Shown: positions 24,118 to 32,796 of the stretch, piece after piece
How positions within the stretch are numbered: the stretch's first letter is position 1
How the letters are laid out: each line of letters opens with the position of its first letter
NCBI RefSeq assembly: GCF_001499965.1
Contig: NZ_LQIT01000030.1
Location: 1 to 64,000 of the forward strand
From: Mycobacterium sp. GA-2829
Lineage (GTDB): Bacteria > Actinomycetota > Actinomycetes > Mycobacteriales > Mycobacteriaceae
DNA: 64,000 bases
Direction of reading: 5' to 3'
The notes under the pieces: generated by a model
The model's database searches: none
What the model saw: only the letters and a program-made list of their open reading frames with translations
Told to the model about the DNA's origin: nothing
Made by a program: the position numbers and the translations under genes

Positions 24118-24963
24118 TCAGCGCAACAGGTGTTGCCGGGCGTACTGCAGCGATTCGCGTAGCAGCGCTTCGCGCTCGCCCGCGGTACGCGCCCCGGACG
24201 TGGTGACCTCGAGGATCACATGCCCGCTGAAATCACCGCCCGCCAGCATCTGGCACACCTCGGCGGTGGGCTGGGTGCCACGACCCGGCACGAGGTGTTC
24301 GTCGGTGGACGCGCCGCTGCCGTCGGCCAGATGCAGGTGCACCAGACCGTCACCCATCCGCTGCGCCATGTCGACGGCGTCGGTGCCCGCGGTCGCGGTG
24401 TGGGACAGGTCGAGGGTGTAGTGCGCGTGGTTGCCGTCGAGCGGGTCGTAGGACGGCGCGAACGCCGAGATCCCGGGGCCGGGTCGGCCGCCGCGTTTAC
24501 GCATGCGCTCGATGGACGTCTGGCCTGCGCCGAAGAACCGGTCGGCGCGGAACGGGAACATGTTCTCCACCGCGACCATCACGTCGCTGCCCGCCTCGAG
24601 TGCGGCGACCTGCTCGCTGAACCCCTCGGCGTAGCGGCGCTGCCAGCGGAACGGCGGGTGCACGACGACGGTCTGCGCGCCCAGCTCCTCGGCGGCGCGC
24701 ACGCTGCGGTCGAGTTTGGCGATCGGGTCGGCGCCCCACACCCGCTGCGAGATCAGCAGGCACGGCGCATGCACCGACAGCACGGGCACCCCGTAGCGCC
24801 GGGACAGGTCGGCGACTGCCGCGATGTCCTGGCTGACGGACTCGGCCCACACCATGAGCTCGACGCCGTCGTAGCCGAGCTTGGCGGCGTACTCGAACGC
24901 GGCCTCGGTCCTCAGCGGATAGACCGAGGCCGTGGACAGACCGACCTTGATCGCGGGGCGCAC
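24118..24963 (-). CDS. Xylose isomerase-like TIM barrel sugar phosphate isomerase/epimerase (Rv0498-like)
   Basis: 281 residues of the AP-endonuclease-2-type TIM barrel. The expected metal ligands can be seen: Glu in VAVENMFPF, His in TLDLSHTAT, His in HLHLADGSG and Glu in VILEVTTSG. The N-terminus carries a GYDGVELM strand. Probably a divalent-metal isomerase of a small sugar or sugar acid. GTG start 24963, 7 bp after the membrane protein gene. Exact substrate unknown. Confidence 0.83.
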   Translation of the reverse strand: MRPAIKVGLSTASVYPLRTEAAFEYAAKLGYDGVELMVWAESVSQDIAAVADLSRRYGVPVLSVHAPCLLISQRVWGADPIAKLDRSVRAAEELGAQTVVVHPPFRWQRRYAEGFSEQVAALEAGSDVMVAVENMFPFRADRFFGAGQTSIERMRKRGGRPGPGISAFAPSYDPLDGNHAHYTLDLSHTATAGTDAVDMAQRMGDGLVHLHLADGSGASTDEHLVPGRGTQPTAEVCQMLAGGDFSGHVILEVTTSGARTAGEREALLRESLQYARQHLLR

Positions 24964-24970
24964 CAGGTGA

Positions 24971-25948
24971 CTAGCCGGACTGCAGCAACGCCAGCGGCCC
25001 CAGCGTGACCAGCGCGCCGACGGCCACGGCGATCAGCGTGCTGCCGATGTCCTCGGTTTTGCGGACCACCCGGACCCCGACGACCAGCCCGAGGATCACC
25101 AGCACCGACAGCACGAGCGCGACGATGTTGTTCCACTTCCACAGCTGGTCGAACGCGATGAACAGACCCGCGCCGAACGCGACCGCGATGACGCACTGCC
25201 CGACGATCCACGCGCCGCGCAGGAACGCCGACATGCGGCCGGCGGGCTCGGCGTCGACGTCCGGCTCGTCCTCGAGGTCGCGGTCCTCGAGGAGATCCTC
25301 GTCGTCGGCCTCGTCGAGTTCGTGCTCGAGTTCGACGGGGTCCGCACCGCCGCGGCGGGCGAGATCGTCGGCGACGGTGCCGCCGCCGAACAGCGGACCG
25401 GCCGACGAGCGCAGGTAGGACGGCAGTTCGTCGTCCTCGTCGCGGGCGTCGTCGGCGTCGGCTTCGAGCAGGTCCGTCGCTTCGCGGTCGTCCGCGTAGT
25501 CGTCGTGCAGGGGGTCCGGGCTCATCTGGTCGGCGCCCGCGAAATCTTCGGGCCCCTCGTCTGCCGGCTCCTCGTCTGCCGGATCCTCGTCGACGGATTC
25601 CTCGCCGAGTTCGGCCGTCTCCTCGACGGGTTCTTCTTCGACGACGACGTCCTCGACCGGCTCGTCCTCGACCTCTTCGACGACCGGTTCTTCGAGGGTG
25701 GCCTCGGCGACCTCTTCGGGCACGGCCTCCGGCACGGACCCGTTGACCGGGGTCTCTGCGGTCTCGTCACGTGGCTTGTCGGTGATGACCGGGATCTCCC
25801 CGGTCAGCTCGGCGACGGTCACCGCGTCGGCGTTGCCGCGACGGCGCCTGCGCCTGCCGCCCACCGGGGGCGCACCGATGGTGCCGTTGCGCGCGAGCAA
25901 CTCGGCGACCGAGATCGGCCGGGTGGAGCTGTTATCTGGTTCTGTCAT
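24971..25948 (-). CDS. Acidic membrane protein (Rv0497-like)
   Basis: 325 residues. Residues ~35-240 are highly acidic and low complexity (long Glu/Asp runs such as EEVAEATLEEPVVEEVED), preceded by a basic patch RRRRRRGN. Two to three transmembrane helices lie in the last 90 residues (AWIVGQCVIAVAFGAGLFIA, IVALVLSVLVILGLVVGVRVV, STLIAVAVGALVTLGPLALL). Start ATG 25948 overlaps the ppx1 stop (ATGA). Probably a cytoplasmic acidic tail on a membrane anchor; function unknown. Confidence 0.82.
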   Translation of the reverse strand: MTEPDNSSTRPISVAELLARNGTIGAPPVGGRRRRRRGNADAVTVAELTGEIPVITDKPRDETAETPVNGSVPEAVPEEVAEATLEEPVVEEVEDEPVEDVVVEEEPVEETAELGEESVDEDPADEEPADEGPEDFAGADQMSPDPLHDDYADDREATDLLEADADDARDEDDELPSYLRSSAGPLFGGGTVADDLARRGGADPVELEHELDEADDEDLLEDRDLEDEPDVDAEPAGRMSAFLRGAWIVGQCVIAVAFGAGLFIAFDQLWKWNNIVALVLSVLVILGLVVGVRVVRKTEDIGSTLIAVAVGALVTLGPLALLQSG

Positions 25949-27015
25949 CGTGTGTTGCCTTTAGTGGCAGTTGGGCTCAGGGCCTTGCGTCCAGCATCCC
26001 GCACCGGACTCTGACCCGCGGCGAGATCGTCCACACTGCTCACCCGGGTGAGCGAGTCGGCCCCGCCGTCCCCGACGAACGGACTCCCGTCGGCCTCACT
26101 GTCGAGTTTCCGCAGGATGAGACCCTCCCGCAACGCCCACGGGCAGATGTCCACGGACTCGATGCCCAGCGCCCGCATACTCGCCTCAGCCACCAACGCT
26201 CCGGCCACGATCTGTGGCGCGCGCTCGGCACTCACCCCTTCCAATTCCGCTCGGTCAGCCGCGGTCATCCTAGAGATGAAAGCTATGAGCTGCCGCAACC
26301 CGGTCGCCGTCAGCGTCCGTTTGACTCGCGGCCCGGCCCCCGACGGCGCCGCTCCGGTGAGCCGCGCGAGGCTGCGGAACGTCTTCGACGTGGCGACGGC
26401 CAGGTCCGGGTCACCCGCCTCGAGCAGGGCGGCGCTGGCATCTGAGAGCTCGGTGGCCAGCCAGTCGCGCAGCATCGCGACCCGGCGCCGGCCGGGTGGA
26501 TCGTCAGGCAGCCATTCACGGGTCAACCGGCCCGCGCCCAAAGGCAGCGACAGCGCCACCTCGGGTTCCTCGTCGACGCCATTGGACAGCTCCAGCGAAC
26601 CGCCGCCGATGTCGATGTTGATGATGCGGCCCGCGCTCCAGCCGTACCAACGCCGCACGGCCAAAAAGGTCAGCCGCGACTCGTCGACCCCGGCGAGCAC
26701 CCGCAGCCGCACGCCGGTCTCGGCGAGCACCCGCGCCAGCACGTCCTCGGAGTTGGTGGCGTCGCGCACCGCGGAGGTGGCAAACGCCATCAACTCCGCA
26801 CAACCCGAACTGGTCGCGATCTTGGCGAATTCGTCGACGGTCTCGACGAGCCGGTCGGCGCCCTTGCGGGTGAGCTTGCCGGAGTCGTCGATCGCCTCGG
26901 CCAGCCGCAGCGAGGCCTTGGTGGAGCTCATCGGGGTCGGATGGCCGCCCCGTCGCGCATCCACCACAAGCAGATGGACGGTATTGCTGCCCACGTCGAG
27001 CACGCCCAGTCGCAC
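25945..27015 (-). CDS. ppx1: Exopolyphosphatase Ppx1
   Basis: 356 residues. Ppx/GppA phosphatase of the ASKHA fold that releases phosphate from the end of polyphosphate. Phosphate-binding motifs are LGVLDVGSNTVHLLVVD near the N-terminus and INIDIGGGSLELSNG. Corresponds to Rv0496. Leaderless GTG start with TAGGTT seven bases upstream. The neighbouring senX3-regX3 phosphate system and the window's ppk2 make a polyphosphate theme. Confidence 0.92.
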   Translation of the reverse strand: MRLGVLDVGSNTVHLLVVDARRGGHPTPMSSTKASLRLAEAIDDSGKLTRKGADRLVETVDEFAKIATSSGCAELMAFATSAVRDATNSEDVLARVLAETGVRLRVLAGVDESRLTFLAVRRWYGWSAGRIINIDIGGGSLELSNGVDEEPEVALSLPLGAGRLTREWLPDDPPGRRRVAMLRDWLATELSDASAALLEAGDPDLAVATSKTFRSLARLTGAAPSGAGPRVKRTLTATGLRQLIAFISRMTAADRAELEGVSAERAPQIVAGALVAEASMRALGIESVDICPWALREGLILRKLDSEADGSPFVGDGGADSLTRVSSVDDLAAGQSPVRDAGRKALSPTATKGNTR

Positions 27016-27021
27016 GGTTCC

Positions 27022-27027
27022 AACCTA
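27022..27027 (-). promoter_or_regulatory. -10 element TAGGTT for ppx1 (leaderless)
   Basis: On the minus strand TAGGTT is followed by six bases and the GTG start at 27015. It shares a 64-bp divergent region with the Rv0495c-like gene, which has its own TAGCGT. Confidence 0.5.
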
Positions 27028-27065
27028 GACCGTCGGCTCCGAGGGCCTTCGCGCCGACACCCGGG

Positions 27066-27071
27066 TAGCGT
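27066..27071 (+). promoter_or_regulatory. -10 element TAGCGT for the Rv0495c-like gene (leaderless)
   Basis: Eight bases separate TAGCGT from the GTG at 27080. This favours GTG 27080 over the adjacent ATG 27083 as the start. Confidence 0.45.
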
Positions 27072-27079
27072 TTGCAGTT

Positions 27080-27856
27080 GTGATGCCAGTCCATCCCGGT
27101 GAGGTCGAACTCGACTTCGCCCGCGAGTGGGTCGAGTTCTACGACCCGGACAACCCCGAACACCTGGTCGCCGCGGATCTGACGTGGCTGCTGTCGAGGT
27201 GGACCTGTGTCTTCGGCACCCCGGCGTGTCAGGGCACGGTCGAGGGCAGACCCGACGACGGGTGCTGTTCGCACGGGGCGTTCATGTCCGACGACGACGA
27301 CATCGCCCGCCTCGACGACGCGGTCAAGACCCTGACCGACGAGGACTGGCAGTTCCGCGAGAAGGGGCTCGGCAAGAAGGGCTACCTCGAGATGGACGAG
27401 TACGACGACAAGCCCAATCTGCGCACGCGAAAGTACAAGGGTGCGTGCATCTTCCTGAACCGCCCCGGATTCTCCGGTGGGATCGGCTGCGCCCTGCACA
27501 GCAAGGCCCTCAAACTCGGCGTCGAACCGCTGACGATGAAGCCGGACGTCTGCTGGCAGCTGCCGATCCGCCGCACCCAGGAGTGGGTGGAGCGGCCGGA
27601 CGGAACCGAGATCCTCAAGACCACGATCACCGAGTACGACCGCCGCGGCTGGGGCGAGGGCGGCGCGGATCTGCACTGGTACTGCACCGGCGATCCGAAC
27701 GCGCACGTCGGCGCGCGGCAGGTTTACGAGTCCTACGGACCCGAGCTGACCGAACTGCTCGGCGAGAAGGCGTACGCGGAACTGGCCGCGATGTGCCGGC
27801 GGCGCAGCGGACTCGGGCTGATCGCGGTGCACCCGGCGACCAGGGCCGCGCAGTGA
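27080..27856 (+). CDS. Cysteine-rich conserved protein (Rv0495c-like)
   Basis: 258 residues. Cysteines cluster in CVFGTPACQGTVEGRPDDGCCSH, in GACIFLNR, in GGIGCALHSK and in MCRRRSG, so metal or redox binding is likely. The FSGGIGCALHSKALKLG part resembles the YkgJ-like/DUF3109 family. Rv0495c has been linked to redox homeostasis in M. tuberculosis, as I recall. Start is GTG 27080 by leaderless geometry; ATG 27083 is alternative. Divergent from ppx1, and its stop overlaps the YciI gene start by 3 bases. Confidence 0.85.
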   Translation: MMPVHPGEVELDFAREWVEFYDPDNPEHLVAADLTWLLSRWTCVFGTPACQGTVEGRPDDGCCSHGAFMSDDDDIARLDDAVKTLTDEDWQFREKGLGKKGYLEMDEYDDKPNLRTRKYKGACIFLNRPGFSGGIGCALHSKALKLGVEPLTMKPDVCWQLPIRRTQEWVERPDGTEILKTTITEYDRRGWGEGGADLHWYCTGDPNAHVGARQVYESYGPELTELLGEKAYAELAAMCRRRSGLGLIAVHPATRAAQ

Positions 27857-28149
27857 GCGGGCTGTTCCTGTTCAAACTCGTCCCGCCGCGGGCGGACTTC
27901 GCGCAGACGATGACCGCCGACGAACAGCAGGCGATGAGCGGACACCAGGACTACTGGCGCGACCTGCTCGAGGCGGGCAGGGTCGTGGTCTACGGTCCGG
28001 TCGCCGACCCCGAGGGTGTGTGGGGGCTCGGGGTGCTGCGCGCCGCCGACCGCGCCGAGGTGCTCGAGATCGGGCGGCGCGACCCGTCGGTACTCGCCGG
28101 CGTCAACACCTTCGAGGTGTTCGAGATCCTCGGCGGCACAACAGGTTAG
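27853..28149 (+). CDS. YciI-family protein
   Basis: 98 residues. Ferredoxin-like alpha+beta fold of the YciI/YCII family, with the hallmark order FLFKLVPPRADF, then DYWRDLLEAGRVVVYGPVADP. Catalytic roles are unproven for most members. GTG start overlaps the upstream stop as GTGA. Converges on regX3 with a 4-bp overlap of stop regions. Confidence 0.82.
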   Translation: MSGLFLFKLVPPRADFAQTMTADEQQAMSGHQDYWRDLLEAGRVVVYGPVADPEGVWGLGVLRAADRAEVLEIGRRDPSVLAGVNTFEVFEILGGTTG

Positions 28150-28832
28150 GCCTCGAGCTTGTATCCGAGCCCACGCACCGTCACCAGGTGCACCGGGTTC
28201 GCCGGATCCGCCTCGATCTTCGACCGCAACCGTTTCACGTGCACGTCAAGGGTTTTGGTGTCACCGACGTAGTCGGCGCCCCACACGCGGTCGATGAGCT
28301 GGCCGCGCGTCAGCACCCGCCCGCTGTTGCGCATCAGGTATTCGAGGAGATCGAACTCCTTGAGCGGCAACGTGATCGACTCACCGTTGACACTCACCAC
28401 ATGTCGCTCGACGTCCATCCGCACCGGCCCGGCCTCGAGCACCCCGTCGGGGACCCCGGAGTCGTCGACGTCGGCGCCGCGGCGTAGCACCGCGCGGATC
28501 CGCGCGATCAGCTCGCGCGCCGAATACGGTTTGGTCACATAGTCGTCGGCGCCGAGTTCGAGCCCGACCACCTTGTCGATCTCACTGTCGCGGGCGGTCA
28601 CCATTATCACCGGAACCGCCGAGCGGGCGCGCAGCTGTTTGCACACATCGGTGCCGCTCATCCCGGGCAGCATCAGGTCCAGCAGCACGATATCGGCTCC
28701 CGCGCGGTCGAATTCGGCCAGCGCCGAGGGTCCGTCGGCCACCACGGTGGTCTCGAACCCCTCTTTCCGCAGCAGGAACGCCAGCGGATCGGCCAAGGAC
28801 TCCTCGTCCTCCACGATCAACACACTGGTCAT
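28146..28832 (-). CDS. regX3: Response regulator RegX3
   Basis: 228 residues, OmpR family. Receiver domain with phosphorylated D52 (VLLDLMLPGMSG) and KPYSA switch; C-terminal winged helix (residues ~130-225). Activates phosphate-scavenging genes when phosphate is low, after phosphorylation by SenX3. Start ATG 28832 follows an AGGAGG. Only 15 bp separate it from the senX3 stop, without the MIRU repeats found there in M. tuberculosis. Confidence 0.96.
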   Translation of the reverse strand: MTSVLIVEDEESLADPLAFLLRKEGFETTVVADGPSALAEFDRAGADIVLLDLMLPGMSGTDVCKQLRARSAVPVIMVTARDSEIDKVVGLELGADDYVTKPYSARELIARIRAVLRRGADVDDSGVPDGVLEAGPVRMDVERHVVSVNGESITLPLKEFDLLEYLMRNSGRVLTRGQLIDRVWGADYVGDTKTLDVHVKRLRSKIEADPANPVHLVTVRGLGYKLEA

Positions 28833-28847
28833 CGGTCTCGCGTCCTC

Positions 28848-30023
28848 CTAGTCATTCGGTTCATCCTCGGGGTCCTCGGATGTGGGGTAGGCGGGGACCG
28901 ACAGCGTGAACGTCGACCCGGTGCCTGGTTGACTCCACAGCCGGATGGCGCCGTTGTGGTTGGCGGCGACGTGTTTGACGATCGCCAGGCCCAGCCCGGT
29001 GCCGCCGGTCGCGCGGGAGCGGGCCTTGTCGACCCGGAAGAAGCGTTCGAAGACCCGTTCCTGGTCTTCCTTGTCGATGCCGATCCCGCGGTCGGTCACC
29101 GAGATCTCGATGTGGTCGCCGCGGCGGCGCCGGCTCACCGACACCGGGGTGCCGCGCGGGGAGTAGGCGATCGCGTTGGACACCAGATTCGCCAGCGCGG
29201 CCACCAGCAGCGGCTGGTCCCCGAGCACCTGGTAGCCGGTGGGCGCGTCGGTGGTGATCTCGATGTCGGCGTTCTCGGCGGCCACCTTGTGCCGCGACAG
29301 CGCCTCGGAGACCACGGTGTCGACGTCGACCATGCCGAGGTCGGGCAGCCGTTCGCCGCCCTGCAGCCGGGACAATTCGATCAGCTCGCCGATCATGTCG
29401 GCCAGCCGGTGCGCCTCGGCGACCATCTTCTCGGCGAAGTGGCGCACGGTCTCGGGGTCGTCGGCCGAGGCCAGCAGCGCTTCGGCGAGCAGACCCAGTG
29501 CGCCGACCGGGGTCTTGAGCTCGTGGCTGACGTTGGCCACGAAATCCCTGCGGGTGGCCTCCATGCGCGCGTACTCGGAGTGGTCGTCGACGTAGACGAC
29601 CGCGAAGCGGCGGTCCTCGCGGCTCAGCAGCCGCACCGCGCCGCGCACCGACAGGCCCTCGCGGCCGGGGTGGGCGACCTTGCGCGGGGTCAGGTCGACC
29701 TGGACGTCTTCACCGGTGCGCAGCGTGCGCTGCGCGGCCTCCCAGACCCGGTCGTCGAGCAGCCGGTCCCGGATCAGGCCGAGTTCCTCCGCGCGCGTGT
29801 TGCTGTAGACCACGTCACGGAATTTGTCGACGACGGCGATCCCGACCGGCGACGCCGAGACGATGCTGGCCAGCATCTGCGACACCGTGATCCCGGCGGA
29901 CTCCGCGGCGCGTCGGCGCCTGCGCTCGACCACCCGTGGGGTGAGCGCGACGCCGATGCCCACGCCCAATAACAGCGTGAGTAGCGCCACGACTGCGGTC
30001 AGCAGTGCGGATGCCACACTCAC
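28848..30023 (-). CDS. senX3: Sensor histidine kinase SenX3
   Basis: 391 residues. One clear N-terminal transmembrane segment (residues 6-28), PAS-like domain (about 45-150), HisKA with H167 in VANVSHELKTP, and a HATPase_c domain (N box LANLVSNAIAYSP, DRGIGID, GTGLGLAIV). Transmits the phosphate signal, with PstB/PhoU involvement known in mycobacteria. GTG start with a TACGAT -10 seven bases upstream, so probably leaderless. RegX3 box-like sequences lie in the 128-bp promoter region. Confidence 0.96.
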   Translation of the reverse strand: MSVASALLTAVVALLTLLLGVGIGVALTPRVVERRRRRAAESAGITVSQMLASIVSASPVGIAVVDKFRDVVYSNTRAEELGLIRDRLLDDRVWEAAQRTLRTGEDVQVDLTPRKVAHPGREGLSVRGAVRLLSREDRRFAVVYVDDHSEYARMEATRRDFVANVSHELKTPVGALGLLAEALLASADDPETVRHFAEKMVAEAHRLADMIGELIELSRLQGGERLPDLGMVDVDTVVSEALSRHKVAAENADIEITTDAPTGYQVLGDQPLLVAALANLVSNAIAYSPRGTPVSVSRRRRGDHIEISVTDRGIGIDKEDQERVFERFFRVDKARSRATGGTGLGLAIVKHVAANHNGAIRLWSQPGTGSTFTLSVPAYPTSEDPEDEPND

Positions 30024-30029
30024 GCCGTA

Positions 30030-30035
30030 ATCGTA
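30030..30035 (-). promoter_or_regulatory. -10 element TACGAT for senX3 (leaderless)
   Basis: On the minus strand TACGAT is followed by TACGGC and the GTG start at 30023. It sits just downstream (in the direction of transcription) of a GTTCACC half-site. Confidence 0.45.
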
Positions 30036-30042
30036 GGCATCG

Positions 30043-30133
30043 GGTGAACGTCATCCCAGCAGCGTGCGGCCGAATCGAGACAAGTCACACCTCGAATCGC
30101 AGGAGTTCGGCCGCCGTTCACCGGCTGTTCGCC
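30043..30133. promoter_or_regulatory. RegX3/PHO-box-like half-sites upstream of senX3
   Basis: GTTCACC-GGCT-GTTCGCC (30116-30133) is a two-half-site direct repeat with 11-bp periodicity. A third copy, GGTGAAC (30043-30049), is in inverted orientation 20 bp upstream of the senX3 start. The motif matches the mycobacterial RegX3 site (GTTCACC type). Autoregulation of senX3-regX3 is the inference. Confidence 0.6.
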
Positions 30134-30151
30134 CAGCGCCGCGCTCGGGTC

Positions 30152-30898
30152 CTACTTCGCGCCCTGCGAGGCCACCGCCGCGGCGCCCGCGGCCGCCGCC
30201 TCCGGATCGAGGTAGGTTCCGCCGATCACCTGCGGCTTGAGGTCCGAGTCGAGGTCGTAGCGCAGCGGGATGCCGGTCGGGATGTTCAGGCCGACGACGT
30301 CGTCGTCGGACATCCCGTCGAGGTACTTCACCAGCGCGCGCAGCGAATTGCCGTGCGCGGCGATCAGCACGGTCTTGCCTGCGCGCAGATCCGGGACGAT
30401 CGTTTCCTCGAAGTAGGGCACGAACCGCGCCACCACGTCGGCGAGGCATTCGGTCAGCGGTCCGCCGTCGATGTCGGCGTAGCGGGGGTCGCGGTCCTGG
30501 CTGTACTGGCTGCCTGCCTCGATGGGCGGCGGCGGGGTGTCGTAGGAGCGCCGCCACGCCATGAACTGTTCCTCGCCGTACTTCTCCTTGGTCTCGGCCT
30601 TGTTCAGGCCTTGCAGCGCGCCGTAGTGGCGTTCGTTGAGACGCCAGTCGCGGTGCACGGGGATCCAGTGCCGGTCGGCCTTGTCCAGCGCGATGTTGGC
30701 GGTGTTGATGGCCCGGCGTAGCAGCGAGGTGTAGAGCACGTCGGGCAGCCGGTCCAGATCGGCCATCAGCTCCCCGGCCCGCGCGGCCTCGGCCCTGCCC
30801 TTGTCGGTGAGGTCGACGTCGACCCACCCGGTGAACAGGTTGAGCGCGTTCCATTCACTTTCGCCGTGACGGAGCAGGATCAGCGTGGAATCTCCCAT
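30152..30898 (-). CDS. gpmA: Phosphoglycerate mutase (2,3-bisphosphoglycerate-dependent)
   Basis: 248 residues. Glycolytic interconversion of 3- and 2-phosphoglycerate. Catalytic motif LLRHGESEWN with phosphorylated His near residue 11; second His in LIAAHGNSLRAL. C-terminal Ala-rich tail. Corresponds to gpm1 (Rv0489). ATG 30898; no strong ribosome site, but the purine-rich AGAAGA is upstream. Confidence 0.95.
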   Translation of the reverse strand: MGDSTLILLRHGESEWNALNLFTGWVDVDLTDKGRAEAARAGELMADLDRLPDVLYTSLLRRAINTANIALDKADRHWIPVHRDWRLNERHYGALQGLNKAETKEKYGEEQFMAWRRSYDTPPPPIEAGSQYSQDRDPRYADIDGGPLTECLADVVARFVPYFEETIVPDLRAGKTVLIAAHGNSLRALVKYLDGMSDDDVVGLNIPTGIPLRYDLDSDLKPQVIGGTYLDPEAAAAGAAAVASQGAK

Positions 30899-30932
30899 GG
30901 GGTGAATCTTCTCACGGCGCCCGCGGGGAGGC

Positions 30933-31460
30933 TCAGTCGTCGATGAGGTGTTCGAACGCCCGCAGGTTCTTCAGCGACTCGCCCCGGGACACCCGCCACT
31001 CCCATTCCCGCTGGATCGAGGATTTGAAGCCGAGTTCGAGCAGGGTGTTGAAGTCGGAGTCGACGGCCTCGAGCACCTGGCCGAGGATGCGGTCGACCTC
31101 CTCGGGGGTGACGGAGTGCAGCGCCATCCGCCCGACGAGGTAGATGTCGCCGACGTTGTCGAGGGTGTAGGCCACCCCGTAGAGCCGCCGGTTGCGTTTG
31201 AGCAGGAACCGGTAGACGCCCTCGTGGTTCTCGTCGGGTTGGCGGCAGACGAAGGCCTCCACCCGCACCGAGTGCTCACCGATCGTCAGGATCGTGTTGG
31301 TCTTGAGGCGGCGTTCGCCGGGTAGTTCGACGACGATGCCCGCCGGTCCGCCGTGTGCGCCGTCGTGGAACGAGTACGTGAGGTCGTGTTCGTCGAGGGT
31401 GTCGACGATCGTCTGCTGAATGCTGCTGTCTGCTCTTCGCGCAAGCGGCTCATCGCTCAT
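30933..31460 (-). CDS. YbjN-domain protein (Rv0487-like)
   Basis: 175 residues with the YbjN/type-III-chaperone-like fold (TNTILTIGEHSVRVEAFVCR, then LLKRNRRLYGVAYT). Such proteins often bind other proteins; no enzymatic motif is present. Start ATG 31460 overlaps the mshA stop (ATGA), so it is co-translated with mycothiol synthesis. The C-terminal half is rich in Glu/Arg. Confidence 0.82.
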   Translation of the reverse strand: MSDEPLARRADSSIQQTIVDTLDEHDLTYSFHDGAHGGPAGIVVELPGERRLKTNTILTIGEHSVRVEAFVCRQPDENHEGVYRFLLKRNRRLYGVAYTLDNVGDIYLVGRMALHSVTPEEVDRILGQVLEAVDSDFNTLLELGFKSSIQREWEWRVSRGESLKNLRAFEHLIDD

Positions 31461-32773
31461 GCCCGGACCCCCCGCCGCCGCGCGAACCGGCGCGCGGTGC
31501 GCCGCGGCGCTTCCCCGTCGCGGGGGTGCCGCTCGCGGTAGTCGCCGATGGCGCGGCCGTAGCTGGCCAGCAGCGCGTCGACGGTGCTGTCCCACGAGAA
31601 GGTCGCCGCGTGCTCGACCGCCGCGCGCCGCATGCCCTCAGGACCGCGGGCCAGCAGCGAGTCGATGGTGTGCGCCCAGTCCCCGACGTCGTGTCCGTCG
31701 ACCAGCGCGCCGGTCACCCCGTCACGCACCGCGACCGGCAGACCGCCGACCGCCGCGGCCACCACCGGGGTGCCGCAGGCCTGCGCCTCGATCGCGACCA
31801 ACCCGAAAGACTCCGAGTAGCTCGGCACCGCAACGAGATCCGCGGCGCGGTACACCTGTGCAAGATCTTCGCGCGACTGCGGGGGCAGGAACGTCACCCG
31901 CTCGGACATACCCAACTCGTCGGCCAGCGCAACCAGGTTGTCCGGCGCGGCCAGACCCGAGCCCGACGGTCCACCGGCCACCAGCACCCGCACGTCGGGC
32001 AGCTTCGCCGCGGCGCGCAGCAGGATGTCGGGCGCCTTGAGTGGCTGGATGCGGCCGACGAACGCGACAACGGTCTCGCGGGCGTCCAGTCCGAGCGCGG
32101 CGCGGGCGGCGCCGCGGTCCCCGGGGGTGAAGATGTCCAGGTCGACACCGGGATGCGCGACGTCGATGCGCGACCGGTCGGCATGGTGCAGCGAAACCAG
32201 CTGTTCGGCTTCGAGTTCGGTGTTCACGATCAGCCGGTCGGCCTCGTCGACCACCTGCTGCTCCCCCACCGCGCGCAGCGGCGGTTCGGGTGAGTCCCCT
32301 TCGGCCAGTGCGGCGTTCTTGACCGCGGCCAGGGTGTGGGCGGTGTGCACCAGCGGCACGGCCCAGCGGTCGCGGGCCAGCCAGCCGACCTGACCGGACA
32401 GCCAGTAGTGCGAGTGCACGATGTCGTAGTAGCCGGGTTCGTGGGTGGCCTCGGCCCGCAGCACGCCCGCGGTGAACGCGCACAGCTGCGTCGGCAGATC
32501 GTATTTGTCGAGCCCCTCGAACGGGCCGGCCACGACGTTGCGCACCAGCACCCCGGGAGCCACCCGCACGACGGGCGGATCGGCCGAAGACGTGGCGCGC
32601 GTGAAGATCTCCACCTCGACGCCGCGGCGCGCGAGGTGCAGCGCACTCTGCAGGACGTAGACGTTCATCCCGCCGGCGTCACCGGTGCCGGGCTGCGCCA
32701 GCGGCGACGTGTGGACCGACAGCACGGCCACACGCTGGGGCGGCCTGTCGAGCTGGTCCGTTGCTAGGCGCAC
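31457..32773 (-). CDS. mshA: D-inositol-3-phosphate glycosyltransferase MshA
   Basis: 438 residues. GT4 family; transfers GlcNAc from UDP-GlcNAc to 1-L-myo-inositol-1-phosphate, the first committed step of mycothiol synthesis. N-terminal domain motif QPGTGDAGGMNVYV and acceptor loop VHSHYWLSGQV; C-terminal GT-B domain with nucleotide site AFVGRIQPLKAPD and the GT4 motif SYSESFGLVAIEAQACGTPVV (in parts: PSYSESFGLVAIE, ACGTPVVA). GTG start 32773. Next gene downstream is the YbjN protein. Confidence 0.95.
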   Translation of the reverse strand: MRLATDQLDRPPQRVAVLSVHTSPLAQPGTGDAGGMNVYVLQSALHLARRGVEVEIFTRATSSADPPVVRVAPGVLVRNVVAGPFEGLDKYDLPTQLCAFTAGVLRAEATHEPGYYDIVHSHYWLSGQVGWLARDRWAVPLVHTAHTLAAVKNAALAEGDSPEPPLRAVGEQQVVDEADRLIVNTELEAEQLVSLHHADRSRIDVAHPGVDLDIFTPGDRGAARAALGLDARETVVAFVGRIQPLKAPDILLRAAAKLPDVRVLVAGGPSGSGLAAPDNLVALADELGMSERVTFLPPQSREDLAQVYRAADLVAVPSYSESFGLVAIEAQACGTPVVAAAVGGLPVAVRDGVTGALVDGHDVGDWAHTIDSLLARGPEGMRRAAVEHAATFSWDSTVDALLASYGRAIGDYRERHPRDGEAPRRTARRFARRRGVRA

Positions 32774-32796
32774 ACACTCATGTCTACACCCCGGCG

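Noticed and set aside
28833..28847. MIRU-type repeats between senX3 and regX3
   Set aside because: The gap is only 15 bp and contains an AGGAGG ribosome site; no repeat unit fits.
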